Positions 11,656 to 20,215 of a stretch of 34,047 bases of DNA are shown here, one piece after another. Made by a program: the position numbers and the translations under genes. The notes below the pieces were generated by a model. The model saw only the letters and a list, made by a program, of their open reading frames with translations, did not search any database and had not been told where the DNA came from. This stretch comes from a virus. The DNA lies in the IMG/VR virus record IMGVR_UViG_3300041403_000072, positions 1 through 34,047 of that record. One strand, given 5' to 3'. Each line of letters starts with the position of its first letter. Within the stretch, counting starts at the first letter, position 1.

Positions 11656-13320
11656 TTAATTAAGGGTTGCGTTCCACATTTGAACATAGCTCGGGGTCGC
11701 GCTAAGTATTTTGTAATAAACATGTACGCCTTCCCAGTTACTACTTCCGCTTGTAAAACCTGAGGTAAAGTTAATTTCCAAAGTTGTCCCCGACGCACTT
11801 ACGCTCGCTACATTTCCAGTGCTATCAAGCAGGGACAGCGTTGTTAAAGAAGTTAGGGATGCAAACGATACTGTGGCAGTGCCCGACTTAGAATTACTGT
11901 TTAAGTTATATTCCCCACTACTAAACATAAATTGTATAACGAACCTGCGCCACCGACTGGGTTGTGAAGTTACGGGAATGCTTAAAACAGTGCCTGAGCT
12001 AGTAGTGTCAACGTCCACCACCCCCTCAGCCATTCCTCCCGATTCTGCCCCTCCTGTAATGCTTCCGTTGGATGCTATGACCGTTCCGTGCTGGTTAGCC
12101 CCTGCCGTTAACGATAACCTGCCTCCGTGGTCTACCGTCCCGCCCACCAGCAAGGCGCCGCTGGAGTCGATGCGCATGCGTTCTGTGTTGTTGGTGCCGA
12201 ACAGCATGGGATAAGCACCGCTGCCAATAATTACATTAGCGTAAGCCGACCCATATAAAGCTCCTGTACTTGTATCTCTACCTACTCGCAAATAACCCCC
12301 AGTGTTCTCCGGAATCATAAATGCGTAGCTTGTAGTATTATTTATGCTTACTGAGTTACCAGTAAATTTACCGTTACCAACAACATCAAGGGGAACAGCA
12401 GGACTCGCCGTCCCAATCCCGACGTTGCCGCTGGAGTCGATCTCAAAAACTGAAGTACCGTTGTTCTTAATGCGAACAATATCGTCTACCGTGCCAGTGC
12501 CGTCTGCATTGTGGTTAATATCCAGAGAACGGCTTTCGCCGCTGTTGATGATCTCAAGGGCATTACCCGTAGTGTTGCCTTTAGTGATCTTAAGTGCGGA
12601 AGACGCTGCACTGTTGGTAAGTTCCAACGACTCCGCACTCGCATCCCAGAAGAACTTCGCGGTCGTGCCGGTGTCCTCGTAGAAGGAGATGTCGCCGGTG
12701 TTGGCAATATCTAAACGATTTCGTGTGCCTGTGCCGCTATACGTTGACTTAAAGGTAAAGCCGCCAAATTGTTCGTCTTGAATGCTGTCTATAATTAAAT
12801 CGTTATCATCAATATGAAACTTAGCTGATTCAGTTGTGATAGCTCCATATCGCGTTACATAAAAAGCACTAGCGCCATCAGCAGTTTGAACATATGCGTC
12901 GCCAATAATTTCAGCGCCATCAGCCGCGACGGTGCCGGTTACGTCGATGCCTGTGGAGGTGGTGGCGAGTTTGGCGGCGTTGTCGTAGTAGAGAGTTACT
13001 GCGCCATTAGGCAAAGCTGCAAACATATTTTCACTAAGAGACGCTTGCATAACAATGCCGTTGCCGTTTGTGCTGAGATACATATTCCCAGTGCCAGCGT
13101 CTACAATGTAAGAGTGACTAGCGTCATGATAAATCTGCAGGTCCGACCCAGCACCGAAGATGGCCTTTTCGTTATCCCCGAAAACGATATTCCCACCCGC
13201 GCCAATGCCCGAGGGAAGCTCGGAGAGCTGCACCTTCACATTCCCACCCGACCGCACCGCGATCAGGTAGTCAGTGCTTTGAAGCGCCCCGCCGTCTGAC
13301 AGCTCGGAAATCTTGCTCAT
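11656..13320 (-). CDS. Tail fibre protein
   Basis: This 554-residue protein starts MSKISELSDGGALQSTDYLIAVRSG, a virion-attachment sequence common to phage fibres. Residues 35-110 contain strand repeats with the pattern GDNEKAIFGAGSDLQIYHD...GTGNMYL, frequent in marine phages. The centre has IDSSGNVGIGTASP (about 290-310) and a second SSGALLVGG repeat, a beta-helical or triple-stranded shaft typical of receptor-binding fibres. The last 130 residues form a different Ser/Thr-rich domain, the likely receptor-binding tip. The DNA for the C-terminal and middle part looks more AT-rich than its neighbours, which fits modular exchange. GGAGG precedes the ATG. No intramolecular chaperone is recognised. 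Confidence 0.88.
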   Translation of the reverse strand: MSKISELSDGGALQSTDYLIAVRSGGNVKVQLSELPSGIGAGGNIVFGDNEKAIFGAGSDLQIYHDASHSYIVDAGTGNMYLSTNGNGIVMQASLSENMFAALPNGAVTLYYDNAAKLATTSTGIDVTGTVAADGAEIIGDAYVQTADGASAFYVTRYGAITTESAKFHIDDNDLIIDSIQDEQFGGFTFKSTYSGTGTRNRLDIANTGDISFYEDTGTTAKFFWDASAESLELTNSAASSALKITKGNTTGNALEIINSGESRSLDINHNADGTGTVDDIVRIKNNGTSVFEIDSSGNVGIGTASPAVPLDVVGNGKFTGNSVSINNTTSYAFMIPENTGGYLRVGRDTSTGALYGSAYANVIIGSGAYPMLFGTNNTERMRIDSSGALLVGGTVDHGGRLSLTAGANQHGTVIASNGSITGGAESGGMAEGVVDVDTTSSGTVLSIPVTSQPSRWRRFVIQFMFSSGEYNLNSNSKSGTATVSFASLTSLTTLSLLDSTGNVASVSASGTTLEINFTSGFTSGSSNWEGVHVYYKILSATPSYVQMWNATLN

Positions 13321-13321
13321 T

Positions 13322-13666
13322 TCAAACCTCCACCTGCGGCCAGTCGTCCGCGATTAGATTGGGCCAGTTTACATTATTCGGTAGATCGCGTAGAGCCTGC
13401 CGGTAGGCTGCCCACGCCTCTCGATCCACTGGAGCATCAGGGAGTTGGGTCCAGTCCGAGGCCGTAAGGAGTTGGTTCCGGTACTCCCGATTGGATACCG
13501 CCCTCTCCGCCTCCAGAGCGTCCGTAGGCGCCTCGGAAAGCTCTACCCCATCCCATGCTAGCCGGAATGGATTAAGCCCCTCTGGAATCAATACAGAGCC
13601 TTCTGGGGGCTCCTGCCCCTGATAGATCGAGATGATCTCGTCGCCGTCAATGACCGCCCACTTCAT
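13322..13666 (-). CDS. Putative tail-fibre assembly chaperone
   Basis: This 114-residue protein contains NREYRNQLLTASDWTQLPDAPVDREAW and then AAYRQALRDLP, a motif shared by many phage tail assembly chaperones (the R-x-x-L-L-x-x-x-D-W-T-Q-x-x-D segment). The N-terminal half is small and beta-type. It lies between the J-like protein and the tail fibre, exactly where such a chaperone is expected. The ATG overlaps the upstream stop. It probably helps trimerise or attach the fibre; it is not itself expected in the virion. Confidence 0.85.
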   Translation of the reverse strand: MKWAVIDGDEIISIYQGQEPPEGSVLIPEGLNPFRLAWDGVELSEAPTDALEAERAVSNREYRNQLLTASDWTQLPDAPVDREAWAAYRQALRDLPNNVNWPNLIADDWPQVEV

Positions 13667-16600
13667 CGCTTGAGCCTCACAGCCTGAATGTATGTTCCCG
13701 GCGCTCTAAATGATCGCGGGAAGGTGCCGTTCGTATTCGTCGCAGCTTGCAGATAGAACTTCCAATCGCTGTTCGTCGTGTCGATAGCATATTGGAAGGT
13801 GCTGGCGAATAGAGCTTGCTGAATCTGGGCCCAGTTGGTCGTGTCGTAGGATACGTCCCCGATGAAGTAATGATAGAGCTTGTCCGTGTTACTCACCCGA
13901 ACGTATAGGCGAATGGCAATGTAAGGCGCCCCGGATGCTTCAGGGTGTGCCCGCAGGCCCCATGAAATCTCCGCGATGTCGCCATCATCGAAGGACTGCC
14001 CCGTAAGACTGGCAAGGGTTATCCAACTGGTCGAGTAGTTGGTGTTAGACGCCATATCAGCCCGAGCGGTGTTAGTGATAGCCCGAGTGCCTACTTGCGT
14101 CGTCCCGACTCCACCGTTGGCGATGATTAGATTGCTGCCTGACGTATCAAGCGTCACCCCATCAATGGCGAGTCGGTTAGCGTTGATCGTCCCAGCCACC
14201 ACTAAGTCGCCGTTGATCTCTACGTCGCTCGTAAACTGAGCTTTCCCTCCTGAAATCTGGAAGGGAACAATCGGGGTGTCCGCCGTAGAGGTCGGGTCCA
14301 CCACGCTGAACTTGTCAGCAATGATTACAAATTCACTGAAGGGCGTGGCGCCTGCCGTGGTAGACAATAGCCCGAAGCCCGAGATGCGATTGTTCGCGTC
14401 GATCTTGACCGTGTAGTTCGCCTCGATCCCGTTGATGCTAGATGCGTTCGTGGAGATCGAAGTGGTGTTAGAGCCCACCGTCGTGGTCAGGGTCGTTACG
14501 TCCGACGCGATGGACGTTATAGAGCCCTCTGCGGACGTTACGCGGGTGTCGAGCCCGCTAATGGCCGTGGCGTTGGTCGTGACGTTACTGTTCGTGGTCG
14601 AGAGCGACGATTGTAGGCTTGTGATGTCGCTAGCCTGACTCGTGATGCTGCCCTCTGCCGCCGTGACGCGGGTGTCTAATCCAGAGATCGCCGTAGCGTT
14701 CCCGGTTACGTTACTGTTCGTCGTAGTCAGTGACGATTCGAGCGTGCTGATATCGCTAGCGTTGACCGTGATGCTGCTCTCCGTCGCCGTTACCCGCGTG
14801 CTTAGAGAGCTAATGGCCGTAGCGTTAGCCGCGACCCCGGTCGTCGGATCGTTCACCGTAGACTCTAGCGTGCTGATGTCCGATGCGTTGGAGGAGATGC
14901 TCCCCTCAGCAGTCGTGACCCGCGTGTCGAGCCCGGAGATGGCGCTAGCGTTGGTGCTGACGTTGCTATTGGTCGTCGTTAGCGAAGACTGTAGGGTCGT
15001 TATGTCTGAGGCGTTAGAGACTATCGAGCCTTCCGCCGCCGTTACCCTCGTGCCCAAGGAGCTGATCGCGCTGGCGTTGGTCGATATGTCGCCTTCAGCC
15101 GTCGTTAGGCCGCTCTGGAGGGTCGTTACGTCTGCGGAGATGGACGTTATGCTGCTCTCGGTCGTTTCTACTCTGGTCGTCAGAGAGGAGAGGCCAGAGG
15201 CGTTCGCAGATACCCCAGTGGTCGGATCGTCGACCGTCGATTCTAGCGACGTAATCCGGGAGGCTTGAGATACTAGCCCCGACTCAGTTTCGGTCGTCCG
15301 GGAGGACAGCGTATCGATCGCAGAACTGGTCGCGCTCGTAACATCATCGAGCGTTTCCAAATCTAATAACGCGTCGTCCTCTAGCTCTAAGGGGTCGGGC
15401 CCAGCTTCGTCCTCTACCCTCTGGAGGAAGTCTAAGCGGGTCGTAAGAATCGTGGTGCTTTGCGCCTCACTCGTTACCAGTCCTTCGACAGTAGTCACGC
15501 GGGTGTCCAGCCCGCTGATCGCCGTCGAGTTGGCGCTGATGTCAGTCTGAGCCGTGCTGATGGCGCCCGCGTTGGTCACGATGTCCGCCTGAGCCGTGCT
15601 TAGGTCGCTGCTCAGGGTCGTGATGTCGGACGAGTTGATGGTGATGTTGCCTTCAGCAGACGTCACCCGCGTCGTCAAAGCGGTGATCGCAGATGCGTTA
15701 GTCGTGATGTCGGATTCAGCCGAGCTAAGGTCAGACTGTAGACTTGTGATGTCCGTAGCCTGACTGCTGATCGAGCCCTCAGCCGAAGTCACTCGGGTGT
15801 CGAGTGCGCTGATTGCGCTGGCGTTCGTGCTGACGTTCGTGTTCGTCGTGGACAGGTTGTTCGTCAGCGTCGTGATGCTGGTGCTGTTCGACGTTATGTC
15901 AGTTTCGGTCTGCGTCACCCGTGACTGTAGGACCGTTACCGCGTTAGACGTCGTGGAGAAGTTGCCGCCTTCATCTTCCAGTGCCGTCTCAAGGTCCGTG
16001 ATGTCCGCGCTGATTGCCGTTATGGAGTTCCCTTGACTCACCACCGTGGTGTCGAGCGTCGAGATCGCGCTTGCATTCGCCGTGATGGCGCTAGAGTTCG
16101 TAGCTATGTCCGCCGTATTGGTGTCGATGTCACCTTCGGCAGTCGTCATGCGGGTCTGAAGGGCCGTTACCGCCGCCGCGTTTTGCCCTATGCGGGGGTC
16201 TAGCAGGGACACCCACGCGGTCCCGTTCCAGTAATATGGGGCGTTGTTATCGTCCGTATCGTACCAACGAGAGCCGTCAGGGATGGGGTTAGGGATACCG
16301 CCGACGCCAGCCACAGGCTCGGAGTCCTGAAGGTAAACATCTCCCACCCCTGCCGTAACGTCACCGATGAGGCTGGTCAGGTTCTGGATGTTCCCTTCAA
16401 GCAGGTCGATGTTGCCCTGAATCGTGCTGTTCGACTCATTAACAAATATGGCAACGTCGCCAAGGTTCTGTATGTCGACCTCAAGCCCCGTTTCAAGATT
16501 GAGGATCGTTTCACCCTCAAGCTCAACCCGGAGGATGTCCTGCTCAAGGATGGAGTTCAGAACATCGGTCTGCCCGAGAACAGTGGTCCCGTCAGTGTCG

Positions 16601-18585
16601 TAGAGGTCCGTGCCGACCGTAGCGCCAACGGTAGCGTTGTCTTCCGGCCTCCCGACCCCCGTGACCTGAGGCCAGTCCGCCGTATCAGCAAAGCTCGCAT
16701 CGTCATTAAGCTGGGACGTAGCGATCTGCCCAGCCGTAGCCGTTATGCTTGAAGTATCGGAGTCAGGGTCCCTAATTGACTCCCTACCGTCTACGTCAAC
16801 AGCCCGTACCCAATAATAGCGAGCCGTCCCACGGGTAAGCTCATGGCGGAAGGTGTTCCCACGGGTTCGCCCAATTTCACTAGCCCCAGACCATGCGGAG
16901 GTCGCAGAGGCGTAGATCACTACTTCGTCGTAGCCAGAGGGCCGAGGCGGAGGGTCCCATTCCAATAAAACGGCTTCTTCCTCGGACGTAGCTTGTAAGC
17001 CAGAGGGCGCCGATACAGCTTGGTCTGCGAATGAGACAACGCCAGCAAGGGTACGCGTCGAGTATTCCGCTAAGAGCGGGTCCGCGTAGGCAGAGGAGGA
17101 ATCCTCTTGTAGCTCAAGGTTAAACCCGGAATCAGGGGAGAAGGACCAGCCGTCTACGCGAAAGACTTTGTTAGACCAGCTTAGCTCGTCGATGCTTAGC
17201 TGAATCCGGTCCCCTACAGCTACCTTCATCGCCTTCCAGTTAAAAGGAACGATGCACCGTAGCTGCTGGTTATTTAGGTTTAGCTGCTTGAACGCGATCC
17301 GCTGCGCCATGTACTCGTCATTGGTAAACGGTAAGCGGATTTCTTGGGACAGGGTTTGACCACCGTCCCGCGTATTCTTGTAGCTGGTGTTCTCTACAGG
17401 GATGAACTCGGTTGCCACATAGTCCGAATCGGGATCAATGAAGGTTCCCCGAATCTTGTTATAGCGCTGGGTCCGCGTCCTTTCGGGCTGAATCTGAACG
17501 TCCCCGATAACGTCATCACCCGTAAAGGTATAGGTGGGCGCCTCATAGGCCGCTGCGCGGATTCGGAACTTACCGCCAGACCATGTAATCTGACCGGACA
17601 TGGAGGAAAGAAGCTGCTTAATGTTCTCAGCGTAGGTTTCGCCAGTCGATAACGCACCGTTACAGGTAAAGCGCTTCTGGTTCCCATCAGGGGTGGTTAC
17701 GAGCGTGTCGCAGGCGTTAGCCGCAGCGAACACTAAATCCCAGTCGATCTCGTTATAGGTGATCCCTTCCGCACCCATCCCAAGGCGGGCGTCAAAGAGG
17801 TAGTCGGCCAGACATAGAGCAGGATTGTCTGACCATTCCCATGTCGTAGGATCAGCTAAACGGTGGGCCCCTGATCCGCCGGTCTGAGTTGAGTCCTTAC
17901 GGGGGTCGTAAACCTTCTTCCCTTTGACCACAGCCCGGATGTTCTGAGGCGCACCCTGCGCCCAAACACCCTCGCCCGTAGCCGTACCTAACTCAAACGC
18001 GGAGACAATGTACGCAACGCCTCTCCCATCATAGTCGGAGGTCCAGTCACTGAATGCAGCTGCAAGTTCAGTAACGTGGGTCTGCGTATTCGTCCCGAGC
18101 CGACGGTAGAAGTTCGTGACTTCATTCCCACCGATAGGGCCGTATTTGCCTGACGTAACCCCACCCGTTCCGGCCCAATCAATGGCAGAGGATAGGATTT
18201 TGTCCCCGTCTAGCCAGATTTCCGTAATGTCGTCTATCTCGTGCTGGCAAAGGCTAATGACGGTCCAGAGGGTTGAGTTATCGCTAGTTCCCGGAGTCGG
18301 GGCCGTGTTCGTATAGACCACGGGGCCAGAGGTTCTAGCTGTTCCATAGATGATCCGGGCAGGCTCTACCGCACTTCTAACCGTGATATCACGAGGAGCC
18401 CGAGAGCCCTCTTTTCTAGCATCCGCTTCCGCTTTCTTCGTGCTATACGATGTATAAGCGATAGACGAGAGCGCAGCGCCAGCCGCAAGCGTAGCAGCGC
18501 CGCCCGGAACTGCCGCAGTAGCAGCACTAATCGCAGCGCCCACACCCTTAACAAATGCTGCTATCGCTGGTCCAGCCTGTGGCAT
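13663..18585 (-). CDS. Lambda-J-like tail tip / host-specificity protein with long coiled-coil repeats
   Basis: At 1640 residues this is the largest protein. The N-terminal 45 residues are Ala/Gly-rich and hydrophobic. Residues about 60-560 form the J-type hub (ARIIYGTARTSGPVVY; WTVISLCQHEIDDITEIWLDG; GQITWSGGKFRIRAAAYEAP), a phage-tail_3-like module. An FN3-like domain follows (about 575-665; SGLQATSEEEAVLLEWDPPP). Residues about 800-1410 hold roughly twelve 42-residue repeats around RVTSAEGSI and TNASAISAL. The C-terminal ~200 residues contain FSVVDPT, a DUF1983-like module, and a beta-rich tip. It should close the tail tube and bind the receptor. GGAG precedes the ATG; the gene abuts the DUF6950 gene. 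Confidence 0.95.
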   Translation of the reverse strand: MPQAGPAIAAFVKGVGAAISAATAAVPGGAATLAAGAALSSIAYTSYSTKKAEADARKEGSRAPRDITVRSAVEPARIIYGTARTSGPVVYTNTAPTPGTSDNSTLWTVISLCQHEIDDITEIWLDGDKILSSAIDWAGTGGVTSGKYGPIGGNEVTNFYRRLGTNTQTHVTELAAAFSDWTSDYDGRGVAYIVSAFELGTATGEGVWAQGAPQNIRAVVKGKKVYDPRKDSTQTGGSGAHRLADPTTWEWSDNPALCLADYLFDARLGMGAEGITYNEIDWDLVFAAANACDTLVTTPDGNQKRFTCNGALSTGETYAENIKQLLSSMSGQITWSGGKFRIRAAAYEAPTYTFTGDDVIGDVQIQPERTRTQRYNKIRGTFIDPDSDYVATEFIPVENTSYKNTRDGGQTLSQEIRLPFTNDEYMAQRIAFKQLNLNNQQLRCIVPFNWKAMKVAVGDRIQLSIDELSWSNKVFRVDGWSFSPDSGFNLELQEDSSSAYADPLLAEYSTRTLAGVVSFADQAVSAPSGLQATSEEEAVLLEWDPPPRPSGYDEVVIYASATSAWSGASEIGRTRGNTFRHELTRGTARYYWVRAVDVDGRESIRDPDSDTSSITATAGQIATSQLNDDASFADTADWPQVTGVGRPEDNATVGATVGTDLYDTDGTTVLGQTDVLNSILEQDILRVELEGETILNLETGLEVDIQNLGDVAIFVNESNSTIQGNIDLLEGNIQNLTSLIGDVTAGVGDVYLQDSEPVAGVGGIPNPIPDGSRWYDTDDNNAPYYWNGTAWVSLLDPRIGQNAAAVTALQTRMTTAEGDIDTNTADIATNSSAITANASAISTLDTTVVSQGNSITAISADITDLETALEDEGGNFSTTSNAVTVLQSRVTQTETDITSNSTSITTLTNNLSTTNTNVSTNASAISALDTRVTSAEGSISSQATDITSLQSDLSSAESDITTNASAITALTTRVTSAEGNITINSSDITTLSSDLSTAQADIVTNAGAISTAQTDISANSTAISGLDTRVTTVEGLVTSEAQSTTILTTRLDFLQRVEDEAGPDPLELEDDALLDLETLDDVTSATSSAIDTLSSRTTETESGLVSQASRITSLESTVDDPTTGVSANASGLSSLTTRVETTESSITSISADVTTLQSGLTTAEGDISTNASAISSLGTRVTAAEGSIVSNASDITTLQSSLTTTNSNVSTNASAISGLDTRVTTAEGSISSNASDISTLESTVNDPTTGVAANATAISSLSTRVTATESSITVNASDISTLESSLTTTNSNVTGNATAISGLDTRVTAAEGSITSQASDITSLQSSLSTTNSNVTTNATAISGLDTRVTSAEGSITSIASDVTTLTTTVGSNTTSISTNASSINGIEANYTVKIDANNRISGFGLLSTTAGATPFSEFVIIADKFSVVDPTSTADTPIVPFQISGGKAQFTSDVEINGDLVVAGTINANRLAIDGVTLDTSGSNLIIANGGVGTTQVGTRAITNTARADMASNTNYSTSWITLASLTGQSFDDGDIAEISWGLRAHPEASGAPYIAIRLYVRVSNTDKLYHYFIGDVSYDTTNWAQIQQALFASTFQYAIDTTNSDWKFYLQAATNTNGTFPRSFRAPGTYIQAVRLKR
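14440..16170 (-). repeat. About twelve imperfect 126-bp repeats encoding 42-residue coiled-coil units
   Basis: Within the J-like gene, units such as ALDTRVTSAEGSISSQ...SLQSDLSSAES recur every 42 residues, that is six heptads and 126 bases. Hydrophobic residues fall at a and d positions (I, L, V), with Thr/Ser/Asn elsewhere, as in trimeric fibre shafts. The repeats have diverged at the DNA level. One insertion (about residues 1058-1100, acidic ELEDDALLDLETLDD) interrupts the series. Confidence 0.85.
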
Positions 18586-18972
18586 CTAGATTCTCCAGCC
18601 TTCTAAAGCATAGCGAAACGGCATTTTATGTAGCCCTCTCATAACGGGAACCAGTGCCCCGTCAGGAACGCGCACACCCATAATCTCGCCGATCTTAGGG
18701 AGCTTTAATAATAACGCATCTCCTACTTCCGTATCTTCAGGCTCGATAGCATCCCCGAACACATACGTCATGAGGGGGGATAGGCCACCGAAGTCCGCGA
18801 TTATGTGGTTCGCATCGTCCTCGTCCATGTAGACCAATTCCGGGGCAGGGTCGTGCCCACGATATAGGGTCGCTACCTCTCGCACGAACTCGCAGCAGTC
18901 AAAGTTCCCGTAGGTAAAGGGCGCGTCCTCAAACTTACGCACCGCAGCCTTGACGGCTTCGTATCTGGTCAT
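18586..18972 (-). CDS. DUF6950-like protein, possible NlpC/P60-type tail hydrolase relative
   Basis: This 128-residue protein has FDCCEFVREV with Cys26/Cys27 in the position of the NlpC/P60 catalytic cysteine, preceded by FTYGNFDC, and ends MPFRYALEGWRI. I recognise this as DUF6950, which occupies the place of lambda gpK between the L- and J-type genes. The histidine expected in GHVGIY-type active sites is not evident (GVRVPDGALVPV), so enzymatic activity is uncertain. It may be a structural derivative. The ATG overlaps the upstream stop as ATGA. Confidence 0.85.
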   Translation of the reverse strand: MTRYEAVKAAVRKFEDAPFTYGNFDCCEFVREVATLYRGHDPAPELVYMDEDDANHIIADFGGLSPLMTYVFGDAIEPEDTEVGDALLLKLPKIGEIMGVRVPDGALVPVMRGLHKMPFRYALEGWRI

Positions 18973-19628
18973 CGGACGTTCGGCAAGATGCCGCCGGTAT
19001 TAATTCCACCAATACCGCCAACAGGAGCAGTACCCGTGCCGAAACGTTGAGTCTTACCGCCCCAGCGGAACTTAGCCTCTACCATCTGTGGGAGGTACTT
19101 ATAGAACAGGTCCCCGGAAAACTCGGCTTGATGGTCTGCGTCGTTCTGTAGCCGCCCATTCGTTTTCTCAAAGGCTGCTAGCTGGGATTCACAGGAAACA
19201 CGAATAACAGACTGGCTACCTACAGCCACTTGAACATCATCAACCCTGCCAGCCCACATAGGGTGCGGGTCTGCTAAAACTACGCGGTCTAGCCCAATGA
19301 AGCCGATAGATAGATAGACTTCCCTAAGTATGGTGTCGTCCGAAAGGTGGGCATTGGCTATAGTCGCGTCAATACCGGAAAGAATCAGATCCACCTTGTA
19401 GGGCGAAACGTCTTTCCCTTCTTCGATCTGCGATATAGACCCGAAGTCACCTAAGCCTGACCACGTTCTAGAGGTCCCGCCCCAGTCATCTGCCGTGATG
19501 TCCCCGATGTTGTCGTGGAAATACAGCGTCCCCGTAGGGGAGTCGTACTTGATCTCGCAAAAGACGACAGGCCGAACGACTACATCATCGACGGCGCTGA
19601 TATTGCTAGCGTCTAGCCCCCGGCTCAT
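18969..19628 (-). CDS. Distal tail / baseplate-hub-like protein (lambda L position)
   Basis: This 219-residue protein is beta-rich: MSRGLDASNISAVDDVVVRPVVFCEIKYDSP, then DNIGDITADDWGG, then VSPYKVDLILSGID and MWAGRVDDVQV. The order (distal protein, this gene, DUF6950, J-like) matches M-L-K-J of lambda-like tails and GTA-type baseplates. The C-terminal end is Gly-rich and mobile (PVGGIGGINTGG). I see no Fe-S cysteine cluster as in some gpL proteins. A hub role joining tube and J-like tip is the best reading. Confidence 0.75.
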   Translation of the reverse strand: MSRGLDASNISAVDDVVVRPVVFCEIKYDSPTGTLYFHDNIGDITADDWGGTSRTWSGLGDFGSISQIEEGKDVSPYKVDLILSGIDATIANAHLSDDTILREVYLSIGFIGLDRVVLADPHPMWAGRVDDVQVAVGSQSVIRVSCESQLAAFEKTNGRLQNDADHQAEFSGDLFYKYLPQMVEAKFRWGGKTQRFGTGTAPVGGIGGINTGGILPNVR

Positions 19629-20215
19629 GCGATCACATCCTCAACGCAATCAAAGGTGAAACTTGATATCACTGGAGACCGGTTAGACCACGAGGACTCG
19701 TTAGAGATTAGGCGGAAGATGCCCTTAGGCGTGTCGATCTCTAGCGTCGTGTTATCCGCAGGGGTAGCGCGTAGCTCGGGCACGAACTGGATCGTAGCTG
19801 CGCCAGCAGAGATAGTGGCATCTGCCACGCACATCTTTAGTTCGCCATTAACCTCGAAGAAGTCCCCCACGAGCATAGCGTAGGTTCCCGATGTCCAGCC
19901 GTCCGTATCAATCTCGTTCCCAGTCTCCGAGGCGCCATTAACCCGAGGCGTACCGTCACCATCAGCTCTCCGAGTGTACGAATGGTCCTGAAGATAGAAG
20001 TTATTCGCCGTCGCCTGCAACTGGCTTAGGAAAGCCTGCATAGCAGCCCTATCAGCGTCGAACAGGTTCTGGAAGGTAAGGGATACCCTCCACCGATTAC
20101 CCGTCCGCTGAGCCGTCTGTATAGCCCCTGTGAGAGGCGACACGAATTGCCGGGAGTTGGACACGATAGACCACGACGTGTCCGTAGGGCGCACTGAGGG
20201 AAGCGTGAGAGGCAT
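19625..20215 (-). CDS. Distal tail protein (lambda M-like position)
   Basis: This 196-residue protein begins MPLTLPSVRPTDTSWSIVSNSRQFVSPLTGAIQTAQRTG and contains WRVSLTFQNLFDADRAAMQAFLSQLQ, then NNFYLQDHSY. Beta-strand-rich with one helix, this is typical of proteins that form the ring after the tail tube and next to the hub. It starts at an ATG overlapping the tape-measure stop (TAATG) and is coupled to the L-like gene. No enzymatic motif is visible. Confidence 0.8.
   Translation of the reverse strand: MPLTLPSVRPTDTSWSIVSNSRQFVSPLTGAIQTAQRTGNRWRVSLTFQNLFDADRAAMQAFLSQLQATANNFYLQDHSYTRRADGDGTPRVNGASETGNEIDTDGWTSGTYAMLVGDFFEVNGELKMCVADATISAGAATIQFVPELRATPADNTTLEIDTPKGIFRLISNESSWSNRSPVISSFTFDCVEDVIA

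Noticed and set aside
14642-15268. Plus-strand frame of 208 codons rich in Val, Leu and Ser
   Set aside because: It mirrors the coiled-coil repeats of the J-like gene; the periodic composition explains the long open frame.
14440-16170. CRISPR-like periodic repeats
   Set aside because: The repeats are long (126 bases), diverged, in frame and encode heptads; there are no short identical repeats with unique spacers.
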